64,000 nt of DNA from Clavelina lepadiformis (taxonomy: Eukaryota > Chordata > Ascidiacea > Aplousobranchia > Clavelinidae): positions 12,090,001 to 12,154,000 of the forward strand of contig NC_135240.1 of assembly GCF_947623445.1 (NCBI RefSeq). Reading direction: 5' to 3'. The notes beneath the pieces are model-generated. The model ran no database searches, was not told the DNA's origin, and worked only from the letters and a program-made list of their open reading frames with translations. This document shows, one piece after another, positions 12,219 through 24,179 of this stretch (position 1 is its first letter; the number at the start of each line of letters is the position of its first letter). A program made the position numbers and the translations under genes.

Positions 12219-12715
12219 CAGGGGTGTCAAACTCAATTGCACCAGGGGCCAAAACTCATAACTTATTTAACGTCGCGGGCCGTAAGGATAAAACATGATT
12301 AAATATTTTGTGACACGAGTACATGAATTGGAAAAGGCAGCGAAACAACACCAAATTTTTGATGTTTTTGACGATTTTTAACTGGGCTATTTTTGATTAT
12401 TCTTCTCTTACATCATTATGTTTCATTCATCTCCTTGCAAAAACATTAAAGAATTAACAAACAATAAAGAAAAAAGCAGCCCAGATTACAAGCGTTAGAC
12501 TAAATCCATTTATGCTATCGTATGATGGGGCAACTGTTGTGCTGCTGTATTGTGCGACTTGTTATAATCTTGTTCCTTGCTTGAAAAAACTAAGTTATAA
12601 TGTACAATGATCTCGCGGGCCGGAAATAGTTCAATGTATAAAATAGCATTGCGGGCCTAGTTTTATTGTAAAGCGGACCGCATGTGGCCCGCGGGCCGGG
12701 AGTTTGACACCTATG
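12219..12715. mobile_element. hAT MITE in unit B (shared with C)
   Basis: The element is 497 bp, with ends CAGGGGTGTCAAACTC and GAGTTTGACACCTATG and an 8-bp duplication GTTTAGAT (12211-12218, 12716-12723). Unit A has the empty site. GC-rich gcgggcc motifs lie near both ends. It is non-autonomous. Confidence 0.9.
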
Positions 12716-13414
12716 GTTTAGATACTTTAATAGAAAACGAAAATTTAAAGCGAACACAAAGTATTTTCAAGTATTTTACTTTATAATTGAAGTTATTTCA
12801 TAGAAAATATCTGCATAAGCCATTATACTAACAAGTTAAAAAATTAATCCGTGTCTGCAAAACGTCAGCAGTCAGTGACAAATATCGTTTAGTAAGCTTA
12901 GTTGCAAACAGCACAAATATGTTACAGCTACAACAAAGGTAATTAGGCTACAAACAGCTACTGTTACAAAAATTCAAATCGTTTACCGATTTATACTGTA
13001 GAACAGGTTATAGGTAAAGAAACGGACAAAAATTAACAACTAAAATATTTAATGGCAAAATTATAAAGTATTGGCAGATCTGTAGTTTTAAAATAATCTC
13101 AGGAACACGCTTTTAATTGAAAGATATGCAACTTATATGGCTGTTAGTACAGGAAGCAAGTTTCAGTTTTTAACATGCAATAATTTCATCCGCAATATAG
13201 TCAGCATTAAGCAATATGACAAGAAAGATTACTTTTTAGAAAAAGTATGTAGGCTAAGTATTCATTAAAAATACCGTAAAAAAACATAGCAAAATATATG
13301 CTAAGTAAATATCGCATGCATGCACTACAAAAAAGGATAATTACAAAAAAGCTAGAAATGCACAACAAAAGCAGTATAAATATAAGATTTAAAATAATTG
13401 TGTCCGGCACACCA

Positions 13415-16312
13415 TTATGCCTTCTTCGAGCGAGTTTTTCGCGGTATGGAGACGCAGAGTTCGCAAACACGTGGGGACGCCACTGCGTTTTTAGCCGCGT
13501 ACGAAACTTTGAAAGGATCGTGGTCTTGATCTAAAGCTGTCCTTGTTTTAGGGCGTGCTAGCTGGTGTTGTCTTGTGGAGGCCTGAAAGAGAAACACTGT
13601 TACCAGAAACTTTATGTATAGAATACCATGAGAAACTAAGTTTTCAAGTATAGTTTCTCGATTATGTATTCTGGTAACGTCAACGTATCTTTCTAAACAT
13701 GGTATTTTGTGATAACATTTGTGAGTTTAACTTCGCCTCATGTTTTTGCTGGAAATGTGGGAGTATTGCGCAAAACTACGCTTCAACATTTCTTTATGCT
13801 GGTAGCGGTAAATGAAATGCCAATTAGAATTTGTTACGCACAGCAGCAAAAATTACAGTATGGAAGAACGAGTAATTCGAAGCAAAAAGCACCAGAGCAA
13901 GAATAGCTGAAAACATTTTAATGGCATAGGTTTGGAATAAACTCAGTTTCCAGTAATGGACGTTTCGAGTAATTACTATATTCATTCTCAATTCGAGGTA
14001 AATTAATTTTAAAGCAAGCAAATATTTTCACCATATATGGAGACAGAGCGTAATAGCAAGGTTGTTAGATTTGTTTAAAAAGAACAGATCAATCTATTAA
14101 TTATCACTAGGGCCCGCAAAAGTCAATAATGTCAAAAATTTTTAAGCACCTCGTCTGACCACGAATCAAAGAATAAAGTTGTTTTCAGCACCTAGGGGAT
14201 TGTTTCTAAGAAGTTAATAGGTCAAAATAAAGTCAAAATTTACAATAAAGTCAAAATTTTCAATAAAGTCAAAATTTGTCAAAATATGGCTTTTTACAAA
14301 GTTTTTGTGTTTCTTGAGAGTTGTTTTTGTAAAAATCCTCTTGGAAGCATTGTAAATCAGGAACTGCGACACAATTAAACCATATTAACCGATAAAAGCA
14401 GGAAATAAGTCACAATGCCCACTTGGATCAGCAGTAACTTTTATCGCAAATTCTCCATTGTTTATTCATTGTTACGTATTTAAATAATCCTTATGCAGCG
14501 TGAAGGGGGTTACATTACTTTTTCCCTGTTTAATTTGCTGTTTATTAGAATTTACCATGCGGAGAAAATCGAGGCAAAGTGCCCTTTTCACAAGGACAAA
14601 ATAACACAAGCTATACCTAAATCTATCGCCAAAAAACACGAAGCACTTTTTATAATCCATAAAACACCTTGAATTTTCGACAAAATATTACGTTTGGGTC
14701 TGAAATCGACAAAATATTATGTTTGGGTAACTGGAGGAAGAACTGTGGCCTCTACAAATAAGCAATTTTGTTAGGTCAAAATAAAAATGGCCCTAATTAT
14801 CACGCTTCGTTCCCATATGAGAAGCAAATAATCTCATCTTCCAAATTTTTTCTACCTCGCATTAAGAATGAGTAATTGAGTATAGTTATTACTGGAAACT
14901 TCCACAATTAAAACGATTGCATCAACTCTTCTTTTTTTGCGTAGAACTGGTAAGAATATTTTCTACAGTTGCAAAAAAAAACAATGTTTAACGGTACCAT
15001 ATAATGAACAAAAGGTAACAGGTGTACTTTTTGGCTTTAAAGTTTTTTTATGTACTTAAGCATAAGAATTCATTTTAATAAGCTACATTCTCCCACTTTT
15101 TGTGACTCAAAAATTTTGAATTCGGTCAATCACATGATGTCCAAAATTTATAAAGTTGTTAAATGACTATTAGGTACCTGAGCATTTTTTGCAGCATCAG
15201 ATACAGGCCAAACCACTGGCCTATTATCGTCATATTCTTTTGGGGTTTCTTTCGGCTCAGCCAGCTGTTCCAGTCTTCCAGAAGCGACATGACTAAGAGA
15301 CTCTTTCGGAATATCACTTTTCCACTCCCCCCAGTCCCAGGAACTATTTGATTTAACAAGCAGGGGATCATATTGTTTTGGACGTGACAAGTCAAGCAAC
15401 CTTTAAATATTAAAATGATGAGTTAGATATACTCCATATATACTAGTAGTTCTTAAAATTGTGTATTGAACCTTTCAAGTCTCATAAATGTAATCACCAT
15501 AACTTTTGTTAAAACTCAGAAACGTCCACCATTTGCAGAGCATGCCGTGTGTCTAAAACTGAACCGAGTTGAAGAAACATTACTCCATTTTAATGAAATC
15601 GTAAAAACAGGCAGCAAGTAAGTATGTAACCCTGCTTCTTTTCAAATGCTTGTTACCTTTTAGTAGAAACAAATTTCTGGGCAGAATCACTGACTGAAGT
15701 GTGAACAGATTGTTCTGGTTGCCAGTCTGGGTGAAACTTCTTGTGCTGAGCTAACTGCTTTAGCCTCTCTTTTTCAGGGTAGGTAAGAGCTGACTTATTC
15801 ACATTCCAAATCGGTGACGGTCGATCGGGTACAAATTCTTTGTGAATGGTCTTGCTTTTTATAAGTTGTTCCAACCGAGGGGATATATCTGCAAAGTTGT
15901 GAAGCTGTGAAATATCGATGTTATATGAAAATCCATGTATCTTCTTAAATAGAAAAATAATTTTCTCATTACCAATGTAGAATTTGTAATAATTATACTG
16001 ATAATAACAAATAAAGTATGGAGGTAATAGGCTTATATTACAAGCATATCTATCAAAGCTATGGATTTCATTGTTATAATAATTATTATGATTCATCGTG
16101 AGAAATATTAACATTCAGAGAGTTCTCTATTAAAAACAATTAATTAAGTTATTTGTGTCTAATTTTAAAACAATTAGCAGTTTTACCAAAATCTGTTGGA
16201 GAAGTGTGTGGTTTTTGGTCTACCCAATATACTGATCTTCGATCTTCCTTAAAACCAGGATGTACTGGCTTGTGCATTGCCAGAACATCAATCTTTGAAT
16301 TAGCGGTTGACT
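13415..16312 (-). pseudogene. THEG-repeat gene, copy B, lacking its start exon
   Basis: Minus-strand exons 16187-16312, 15657-15888, 15178-15400 and 13415-13582 have lengths identical to copy A (126, 232, 223, 168 nt) and intact frames and splice sites. The last exon reads CVSIP where copy A reads CVPIP. As in copy A, no start exon is present, since the DNA beyond 16747 is the spacer of unit C rather than THEG intron 1. A 688-bp hAT-like element (14108-14795) sits in the last intron. The reading frames remain open, so the copy is either recent or expressed from another start; I call it a probable 5'-truncated duplicate. Confidence 0.7.
14108..14795. mobile_element. hAT-like MITE, private to unit B
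   Basis: The element is 688 bp with ends TAGGGCC and GGCCCTA and an 8-bp duplication ATTATCAC (14100-14107, 14796-14803). The inside has repeated aaagtcaaaattt tracts. Units A and C lack it. Confidence 0.8.
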
Positions 16313-16755
16313 CTAAAACAGAGATTTAAGTGGCTACATGATAAGGGACACAAAAATGCATATGTATTGTTTACATTTTCTAGCAAGTATTCATGGCAAT
16401 AAATTATTTTCTACGTCCACTCTAAAAAAATTAGCAAAAGCCATAAAATTCTTTTTCCAATACAATAGTTGTTTGCAATTCCGTAGTGTTGGATAAACAT
16501 TTCAGACAATATCTGGCCATGAAATGTCTCAGAATAGTAGTAACTGTAATTTATTGTTACTGTTGGATGTTGCTTCAGCACAGGTCCAGCATATAAAAAA
16601 GGTTTAAGGTATGACAATTTTTAGAAAAAATATGAACCAAAATGTAGTGGTGTCGGATGTACGAGAGAAAAATACAATTTTCTGGCTTGCTGAACGACAA
16701 CTCAATTTGCTTTGATTTGTGAACTTTTGGTAAAAAATTTGTGTTATTTCGTGTT

Positions 16756-17002
16756 ATGTGGCCATTGTATCAATTGTTGAGTTAGGCTGTGAGCATAGAT
16801 GCGGTTACCTGATTTTAATTGTGTAACTTTCAGTGACTTCTAAACGAATTGCCCGTCGAATACTGAAAGGTCGTGTTTTAAATGGTGTCTTTGTATTGCA
16901 GGGAGTGTGTTTTCTTGGTCACCTTGGTGCGCGTGTCCAAGAACGAAACAATAGATCAAGTGTTTTCATAACATCCAAGTTATATTGATACAATGGCCAC
17001 AT
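16756..17002. repeat. Inverted repeat beside the unit junction (unit C)
   Basis: Same structure as at 5993-6239, again starting 9 bp after the B/C junction. Confidence 0.6.
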
Positions 17003-17206
17003 TATTGAATTACGCACATTTTTAAATGGCCACACGGTATATGGTTTAAGGCGTTTGAAAAGGTATTATTTTTATTGGGAACTGTCCTATTAACTTATTA
17101 TGTATAGGTATGAGTTTAATTATCTCCCAAATATACTTTTTCAACCAATATGTCTTTAATCAAGAAGACTACAAGAAACACGGACAATAATTATCTTTCT
17201 TATTGA

Positions 17207-17547
17207 CAGGGTTGCCATCAGTCTCAACTCAAAAATAAGGACGACTAGAAAATGAACGACGAATACCTCCTTAAACAGTGTACAACAAGAGAAAGCAACC
17301 AATGTTCTAAAAAAAAACAAGACACTATCTGCATGTTCATAATTTTGGTATCTCTTTGGTACAAAATGGTATCGTAAAGGTGAAAAAATGCCCAAAATAA
17401 GGACAAAAGTGCCCACCTCCGCCCTAAAAATAAGGACGAAAGTGAAATTAAGGACATTTCTTAGAAAAAAGGACAAACATATTTTCTAAGACACGGCCTT
17501 TTAAAATAAGGACAAATCTCAGAAATAAGGACGGTATGGCAACCCTG
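17207..17547. mobile_element. hAT MITE in spacer of unit C
   Basis: This is the same insertion as at 6444 in unit B, with the same flanking CTTATTGA duplication and 341 bp against 343 bp. Confidence 0.85.
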
Positions 17548-20470
17548 CTTATTGACCTATTTTAAACCGCAGTTGTACTATTTTATATTAGGTATCTGCC
17601 CCTTTTGTGTATCTGTTAACCACAAGCTTAGGCAAAGTGTGTAGTTTAATTCCTAATCAAACAATCGTTATTATTTGACTGTTGATTATTATAGCCAAAG
17701 GTATAATTATAAGGTTTTAGCGATAAAGAATAGTTTTTTTTATACCACTATATTGATTTGAAAAATTATCTTATCTTTGGTAATATATATAGTTCTTCCG
17801 GCTTTCCTCGGGCCTCTTACTTCCCTACGGTTGATGCTTTGCGGGAGTCAGTATTTGACAAGCAAACACAAATTAGAACCTCGTCAAACCGTGTCTTGTG
17901 TAATGTGTAAACACCAATTGTAACTACGAGCGACCATGGTCTCATTACTTTTATTGCCCAAGCTCGAAAAACAGACGCTACGAGTGTTTTCTTTCATATC
18001 GACGGGAATTCGAATGTATGTTATCGCCATCAACTGACAACGATTGAAAAAAAGAAGAAACTACGCATTGTTAATAACCTAGATACTCAATTATAGTGCA
18101 AAGCTTGTTGACATTGTTTCTTTAGAAGAGATTCTTAGAAATAATTTTGATCAAAAACACTCACGTTTTTGCGCTTTTCTAGAATTACGAAATACATTCT
18201 CTTCACAACAAATGACGCAATTAATGTCAAACTTCCGTTCTCCAGGTTATCTTTCCTCTTACAATCTTTATCGTTTACGATGAAAAACAATCCTTTATTT
18301 ATGTATAAGGACCTTCTCCAAAGATGACCATAATCTAAAAAGTTGATATGAAACCCACATATATTTCAGTCCATAATTTTGAAATAGGCAATATCAATAT
18401 CAATATCCAGGACGTTTATTCTATTATATACAATATATTTTAATGTAGTCATATGTATTATAATCTTCGTGTGGTCACAGTTGTCGCTTTGTTGTAAGTT
18501 AGATATGTCACTGCTCAGTACTCGCAATATGTGTAAAGTATAAAGTGATTTGTAAAGACTATATGTAAAGTATAAAGTGATTTATTTGTAGTTAATAAAA
18601 GATACATATGCTGTACATATAAAACGTTACAAAAAATATAACCTTTTCACATACGTGTAAGGCCCAATGGATAATGTATACTTGCACTGCATGTACTTGC
18701 CCATCAATCGCTAACAATAAAACACAAGACAAAAAACTAATAAGTAAGCTTAAAGGGTTTGTAAGTTTTTTTGGTTAGTTGTTATTATTTTTAGTAATGC
18801 CGGATATTACCCGACTTTTAAAACATTTCATATTTCAGTCACACTTCAACGGTTATTAGCGCGTTTCTTACTCGCTTCGAACGCAACATTTCATGGTGGT
18901 TATACGAGGTAAATCCGTTTTTTATTTCCAACATCATCCAAAAAAGCGACAAGTTTTTGGTGTCGTGAATGACGTAACATTGACGTTATAGTTAAAATGA
19001 AATAACACTGAAAATACACACGTCACAAATAGTCTATGCGGTTTTAAAGCATCATCTGGCAGATAAGGATGATGGGTTTATATTTCCGTAACTTACACAA
19101 GTTTTAACATTTATATAGACAGGTTACGTTTAGAAGGCAGAGTCAAACACCGCAGGGGTGCAGGCCACACAATGTACATCCTGCATAGGCGAAAATCAAT
19201 AACGTGTTTACGTAAAAACCTAAATCTCTAGTTTTGATACGTACGGGTTATGCTATACTACAATAGATAATAATTGGATTTATATCCCAAATGGGAATTG
19301 TAATTTTTCCGACACCAAGAAATCCATTACACTTTTTGTAACTCTACAGAAAAAAAAGAAATACGAATATACGGCAATGTATTGCAACGTCCTTGGTTTG
19401 GATAAGCAATATACTCGATGTAATATTGTAACCAAGTTTTTCTTGGGCCAGGAGGCCTCCCGCTTTTACAGCTAGTCGATAAGCCGGTTTCTGCCCTCCT
19501 ATCTTTTATGAGTCTTCCTTTAATAAAAACAAACGTCTTCCTTGTATTAAAAACGAAGGTAGACTGAATTAACTCTTCTCCAAAAAACCACGGCGTACGC
19601 AATTAATTAATTATCATTCCGGTGTGAGAATGGAAATTGCGGGCAGCGTAATATACCCCGGGGGGAGTTGTGGGGCGTAAAACGTATACGTGTGTAGAAA
19701 ACTTACTAACAATAAAAGGAATCACAAGTGAAATATCGATGAATTACTAATACTAAATAAAAACGCAGTCACACATTATGGCCACAACAATACGGGTGAA
19801 ATACATCTTAATATAAATCTAAAAACACATCGTGGAATATACATCTAACTGTACAACTAAAACGTATCAATGTGCAGTGCTACATAATAAAACAAGGGTG
19901 TAGAAATAATCCCGTGACAATATCACAGTCACAACAATATCGGAAAATTCAAATATAAAAATTTCCAGCTCGTGTACCCAATTTCTACATATGTTTTTGA
20001 TTTTTCATCACGAAAGCTATTATAAACACCATAATACAGCTAAGTGTTTCAAATGGGCACAGGGGCGAAATTCCTAAATTAAGCGATCAGTTGCATCTTC
20101 TGTTAGTGTTATTGTCAAACCCATAGCTTATATATGTTTTCCATGTATTTATATGCACTATATCGAATCACAGCGTGACCTGATAAAAACCGTTTGCGTG
20201 TAGCAAGGACTTTTCTGTAAAAATCACGTTCTCCTGAAATTGTAGATCAAAATGTAAACCAACAAGTCTGTTACGAAAAGGTTTAGTGCCGAGTACTTCT
20301 CTTTAGCCGGTGTTTAGTTTGGGTGAAATATCTTCATATAACATCTGTAGATATAAATTTGCCATTGACACTTTTCCAGGAAGTTACAGTCCGTTCTAAA
20401 ACAACTAGAGTTCCACGCGAAAAAAGCTTGTTTCATCGATTCCCTTTTTTTCTGTCTGCGCTTGTACGAT

Positions 20471-20507
20471 TATAAATACCAAGAGCACATACAGATAAGA
20501 TCAGTCC
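20471..20507 (+). promoter_or_regulatory. TATA box and initiator of peptide gene copy C
   Basis: The same TATAAATA and TCAGTCC pair as in unit B occurs at the same 30-bp spacing (20471 and 20501). It sits inside the block that shows no visible difference from unit B, so the two genes should share regulation. Confidence 0.6.
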
Positions 20508-20770
20508 AGCGATATATTAAACTCGCAATACTGCTAAAGAGCCGTGAGTGTAGAAAACTTTAAGCTTTGTCCAACGTTTTTTTTCCTGACTTAATTGTAA
20601 GGAAGACGGATGGTTTGAGCAGTTGGGCCAAAAGAGTTAATTTTGTTTTTTTATTGTTCAATTATTTTGTAGTTATTTTACAACCGCCATAGATTTTATA
20701 AGTTAGTAAAAACATTTTTCATCAGATTTAAATAAGTTATACCTTAGTTGATGTTTGAACCTTGATTAAG

Positions 20771-22389
20771 ATGCATAGAATGAAAACAGGTTTCCCGATG
20801 TTGTTGTCTCTTCTTGCTATATTTTACTTCATGCTGATGTTTTGTCCAATAGCGCCTATACACGGGTAAGAAGAACATTATTATTGATTTAGACATCATC
20901 GCAAACTATAATCGTTTTTTATGATTACTTTGTCTATTCAATTATTTTAGAGTTTGTTAATGCTGTGCAACTTTATTCTTTTATTGATTTATTCAACATG
21001 CATCAATGATAAAACATATTGATAACATCGTTTCTCCATTTTCTTTTGTAAAGAGTTAGAAAATGAAAATTAAATAACAATAAACAAAACTGAAAACATG
21101 AGAACACTGAAATTCCAAACAAAGTGTTATATCCTGTAGGACATAAATAAGTATTTGTATAGTTATTTAACAGCAAAAAATGACAAATTCCATGAACTAA
21201 CGTAGAATATAGCCTAAAATAAGTTTTAATGCCTGCAAAATTACTACATGCTTTGAAATAGTTTTCCAGTGATTCTAAGGGTACTTTCAGGATCCTGTAA
21301 GCTATAGTTACTTTTAAAGTTTATAAACATGGAAAAAATTTAAATGAGCTACATTTTACCCAATATGACTGTTATACTGTAATTTTTAGAAATCCAATTG
21401 ATAAGAGAAGAAACTTGTTCGAGTCCCATTCGTCGTTGGAAGGCTTGAAAAACAGCGATATTGACAATGTCCCCGTAAATAGCTTGTCACCCTACTATGA
21501 AAATGGCGGGCAGTCAAAGGAATCAGTGGATTTGGAAAATTTCGTTAAATCAAAGCTTCTTGATTACATGCTTCCAAGAGACCTATATGAGCCATTTCTT
21601 GACCAGTAAGGCTCTACCATAGAGTTCAAAAATTTTCGCTCTATTTGCACAGTGCAAAATTTACACAAAAAGTGTGTTGAGAAACAATATGGGTTTATTG
21701 CATAAAACCTACTCTGTAGTAGATGTTATAAAAGTGTGTGCAATGACGGAAGCGTTTACAATATATGCAATATGTTCACAGAGAGAACACCTTTTCGCCT
21801 AATTTGGTCAAGAAACAAGACGGTTATCCTTATCGGTCATATCAAACGTGGGCTAATAAACCACTACAAATTAATCCAGAAAGCGGCAGGTGATGTATAT
21901 GCAAAAATCGATAAACGTATATATGGAGCGTTGGCAGGTTTTTAAAGAAAGCTCATATTCAATCAAGCAAATTTTTTCATGTGCTATTTCGCTTTCTACC
22001 CACACATGTTGATAGCTTTTAAAAATAACGCACATTTAAAATTCAAAAATAAGATTTGCATATTTCATTTATTGTAAAGTCTTTATTTTGCGCTTTGCAG
22101 TTTCAACCCATACCTTGCAGCACTCATGCCTCCTGCATCGAAGCGAGACAGCGTAGCGCAATATAATCACTGGTAAGTTACTTTTTGATACCTAGTTTCC
22201 AACAGGCGTTTCCAACAATGCAAAATATCTCTCATTTTAAATATTTAAAAGTTACAAACTGGCTAAAATTAAAATAGTTGTTTATAACTGTTTTTCTGCA
22301 GGATTGCAAAATGGAAACAGCAAAAATTAGCGAAAAATCGACAAGGTCTCTTGGGGTCCGTAATAAATTCGAAAAAACGAAAATATTAA
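20771..22389 (+). CDS. Secreted peptide precursor, copy C (192 aa)
   Basis: Five coding exons: 20771-20865, 21390-21605, 21782-21889, 22101-22172, 22302-22389, with the same lengths and phases as copy B. Exon 1 differs from B by one silent base. Precursor changes are few (IDKRR for THKRR, FESHSS for FEFHSS, DNVPVN for DNIPVN). The segment after PPASKR is strongly different: it opens DSVAQYNHW, then IAKWKQQKLAKNRQGLLG, and then rejoins SVINSKKRKY. This version is Trp and Lys rich and, with its basic tail, strongly cationic; it looks like a cationic amphipathic membrane-active peptide, although that is inference. A canonical AATAAA follows at 22522. The gene converges on the unit C THEG gene, the only one of the three with its own start exon. 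Confidence 0.82.
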
Positions 22390-22521
22390 AAACAAGCAGA
22401 GGCGTAACTCTTATTATTAACAAATAACAACTGCTATTGGAAGCAAATTTTTAAAAATCAATATTTGCTGGGATTTTTAGACGATGCACATTAATTTTTT
22501 TCTTTTTCCAAACAGTTCATA

Positions 22522-22527
22522 AATAAA
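22522..22527 (+). terminator. Poly(A) signal, peptide gene copy C
   Basis: AATAAA lies 133 bp after the stop codon, the same offset as in copy B. Confidence 0.5.
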
Positions 22528-22983
22528 AGTAATGAGAAAATTTTCAGATGTCAGTTTTAATACATTTAAAAAAGTACTTCTTGTATTCTACGTAAGAAAA
22601 TTTCTTGTGTTTCTTTAAAAATTCCACCACAATGTAATGATTTTAAAAAAGGCGTTGACGACTGATTAATTATTTTTGGCTTTAACCATGTGAATGGAAA
22701 GCAACAACTCTGAAAACCGTATGTTATTTGTGTATTTGTGCTGGCCAGACTGAGTCAACAGTTCTGCATGTTTGCTTACTAATGTAAAACATGCCTTTGG
22801 CTCATCTACGCAACAAATGCTCAACCAATTGTTTGAATTTGTTGTTTGTTTTTATTGCAGTGACTAATACGTTGTGCTGCGTTTATTACATGTTCAGCGC
22901 TCAATTTGGTCATTTTTGTTTATTTTTTAGGATCAAAGGTTAGAAATTCCTTTAAAATTTGCATAGGTAAGCACAGTTTAGAT

Positions 22984-23480
22984 CAGGGGTGTCAAACTCA
23001 ATTGCACCAGGGGCCAAAACTCATAACTTATTTAACGTCGCGGGCCGTAAGGATAAAACATGATTAAATATTTTGTGACACGAGTACATGAATTGGAAAA
23101 GGCAGCGAAACAACACCAAATTTTTGATGTTTTTGACGATTTTTAACTGGGCTATTTTTGATTATTCTTCTCCTACATCATTATGTTTCATTCATCTCCT
23201 TGCAAAAACATTAAAGAATTAACAAACAATAAAGAAAAAAGCAGCCCAGATTACAAGCGTTAGACTAAATCCATTTATGCTATCGTATGATGGGGCAACT
23301 GTTGTGCTGCTGTATTGTGCGACTTGTTATAATCTTGTTCCTTGCTTGAAAAAACTAAGTTATAATGTACAATGATCTCGCGGGCCGGAAATAGTTCAAT
23401 GTATAAAATAGCATTGCGGGCCTAGTTTTATTGTAAAGCGGACCGCATGTGGCCCGCGGGCCGGGAGTTTGACACCTATG
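22984..23480. mobile_element. hAT MITE in unit C (same insertion as in B)
   Basis: The copy is 497 bp at the orthologous site with the same GTTTAGAT duplication (22976-22983, 23481-23488). It therefore predates the split of the B and C blocks. Confidence 0.9.
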
Positions 23481-24179
23481 GTTTAGATACTTTAATAGAA
23501 AACGAAAATTTAAAGCGAACACAAAGTATTTTCAAGTATTTTACTTTATAATTGAAGTTATTTCATAGAAAATATCTGCATAAGCCATTATACTAACAAG
23601 TTAAAAAATTAATCCGTGTCTGCAAAACGTCAGCAGTCAGTGACAAATATCGTTTAGTAAGCTTAGTTGCAAACAGCACAAATATGTTACAGCTACAACA
23701 AAGGTAATTAGGCTACAAACAGCTACTGTTACAAAAATTCAAATCGTTTACCGATTTATACTGTAGAACAGGTTATAGGTAAAGAAACGGACAAAAATTA
23801 ACAACTAAAATATTTAATGGCAAAATTATAAAGTATTGGCAGATCTGTAGTTTTAAAATAATCTCAGGAACACGCTTTTAATTGAAAGATATGCAACTTA
23901 TATGGCTGTTAGTACAGGAAGCAAGTTTCAGTTTTTAACATGCAATAATTTCATCCGCAATATAGTCAGCATTAAGCAATATGACAAGAAAGATTACTTT
24001 TTAGAAAAAGTATGTAGGCTAAGTATTCATTAAAAATACCGTAAAAAAACATAGCAAAATATATGCTAAGTAAATATCGCATGCATGCACTACAAAAAAG
24101 GATAATTACAAAAAAGCTAGAAATGCACAACAAAAGCAGTATAAATATAAGATTTAAAATAATCGTGTCCGGCACACCA

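Larger units (their letters stand above)
5985..16747. repeat. Array unit B (complete)
   Basis: Spacer 5985-9690, peptide gene 9991-11624, THEG body 13415-16312. It carries two private or shared hAT insertions (14108-14795 private; 12219-12715 shared with C) and a MITE in the spacer shared with C. Confidence 0.92.
16748..20470. other. Spacer of unit C, no gene recognised
   Basis: This is the counterpart of 5985-9690. The first 2 kb differs from B at scattered bases and small indels; the last 1.95 kb appears identical. Confidence 0.6.
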
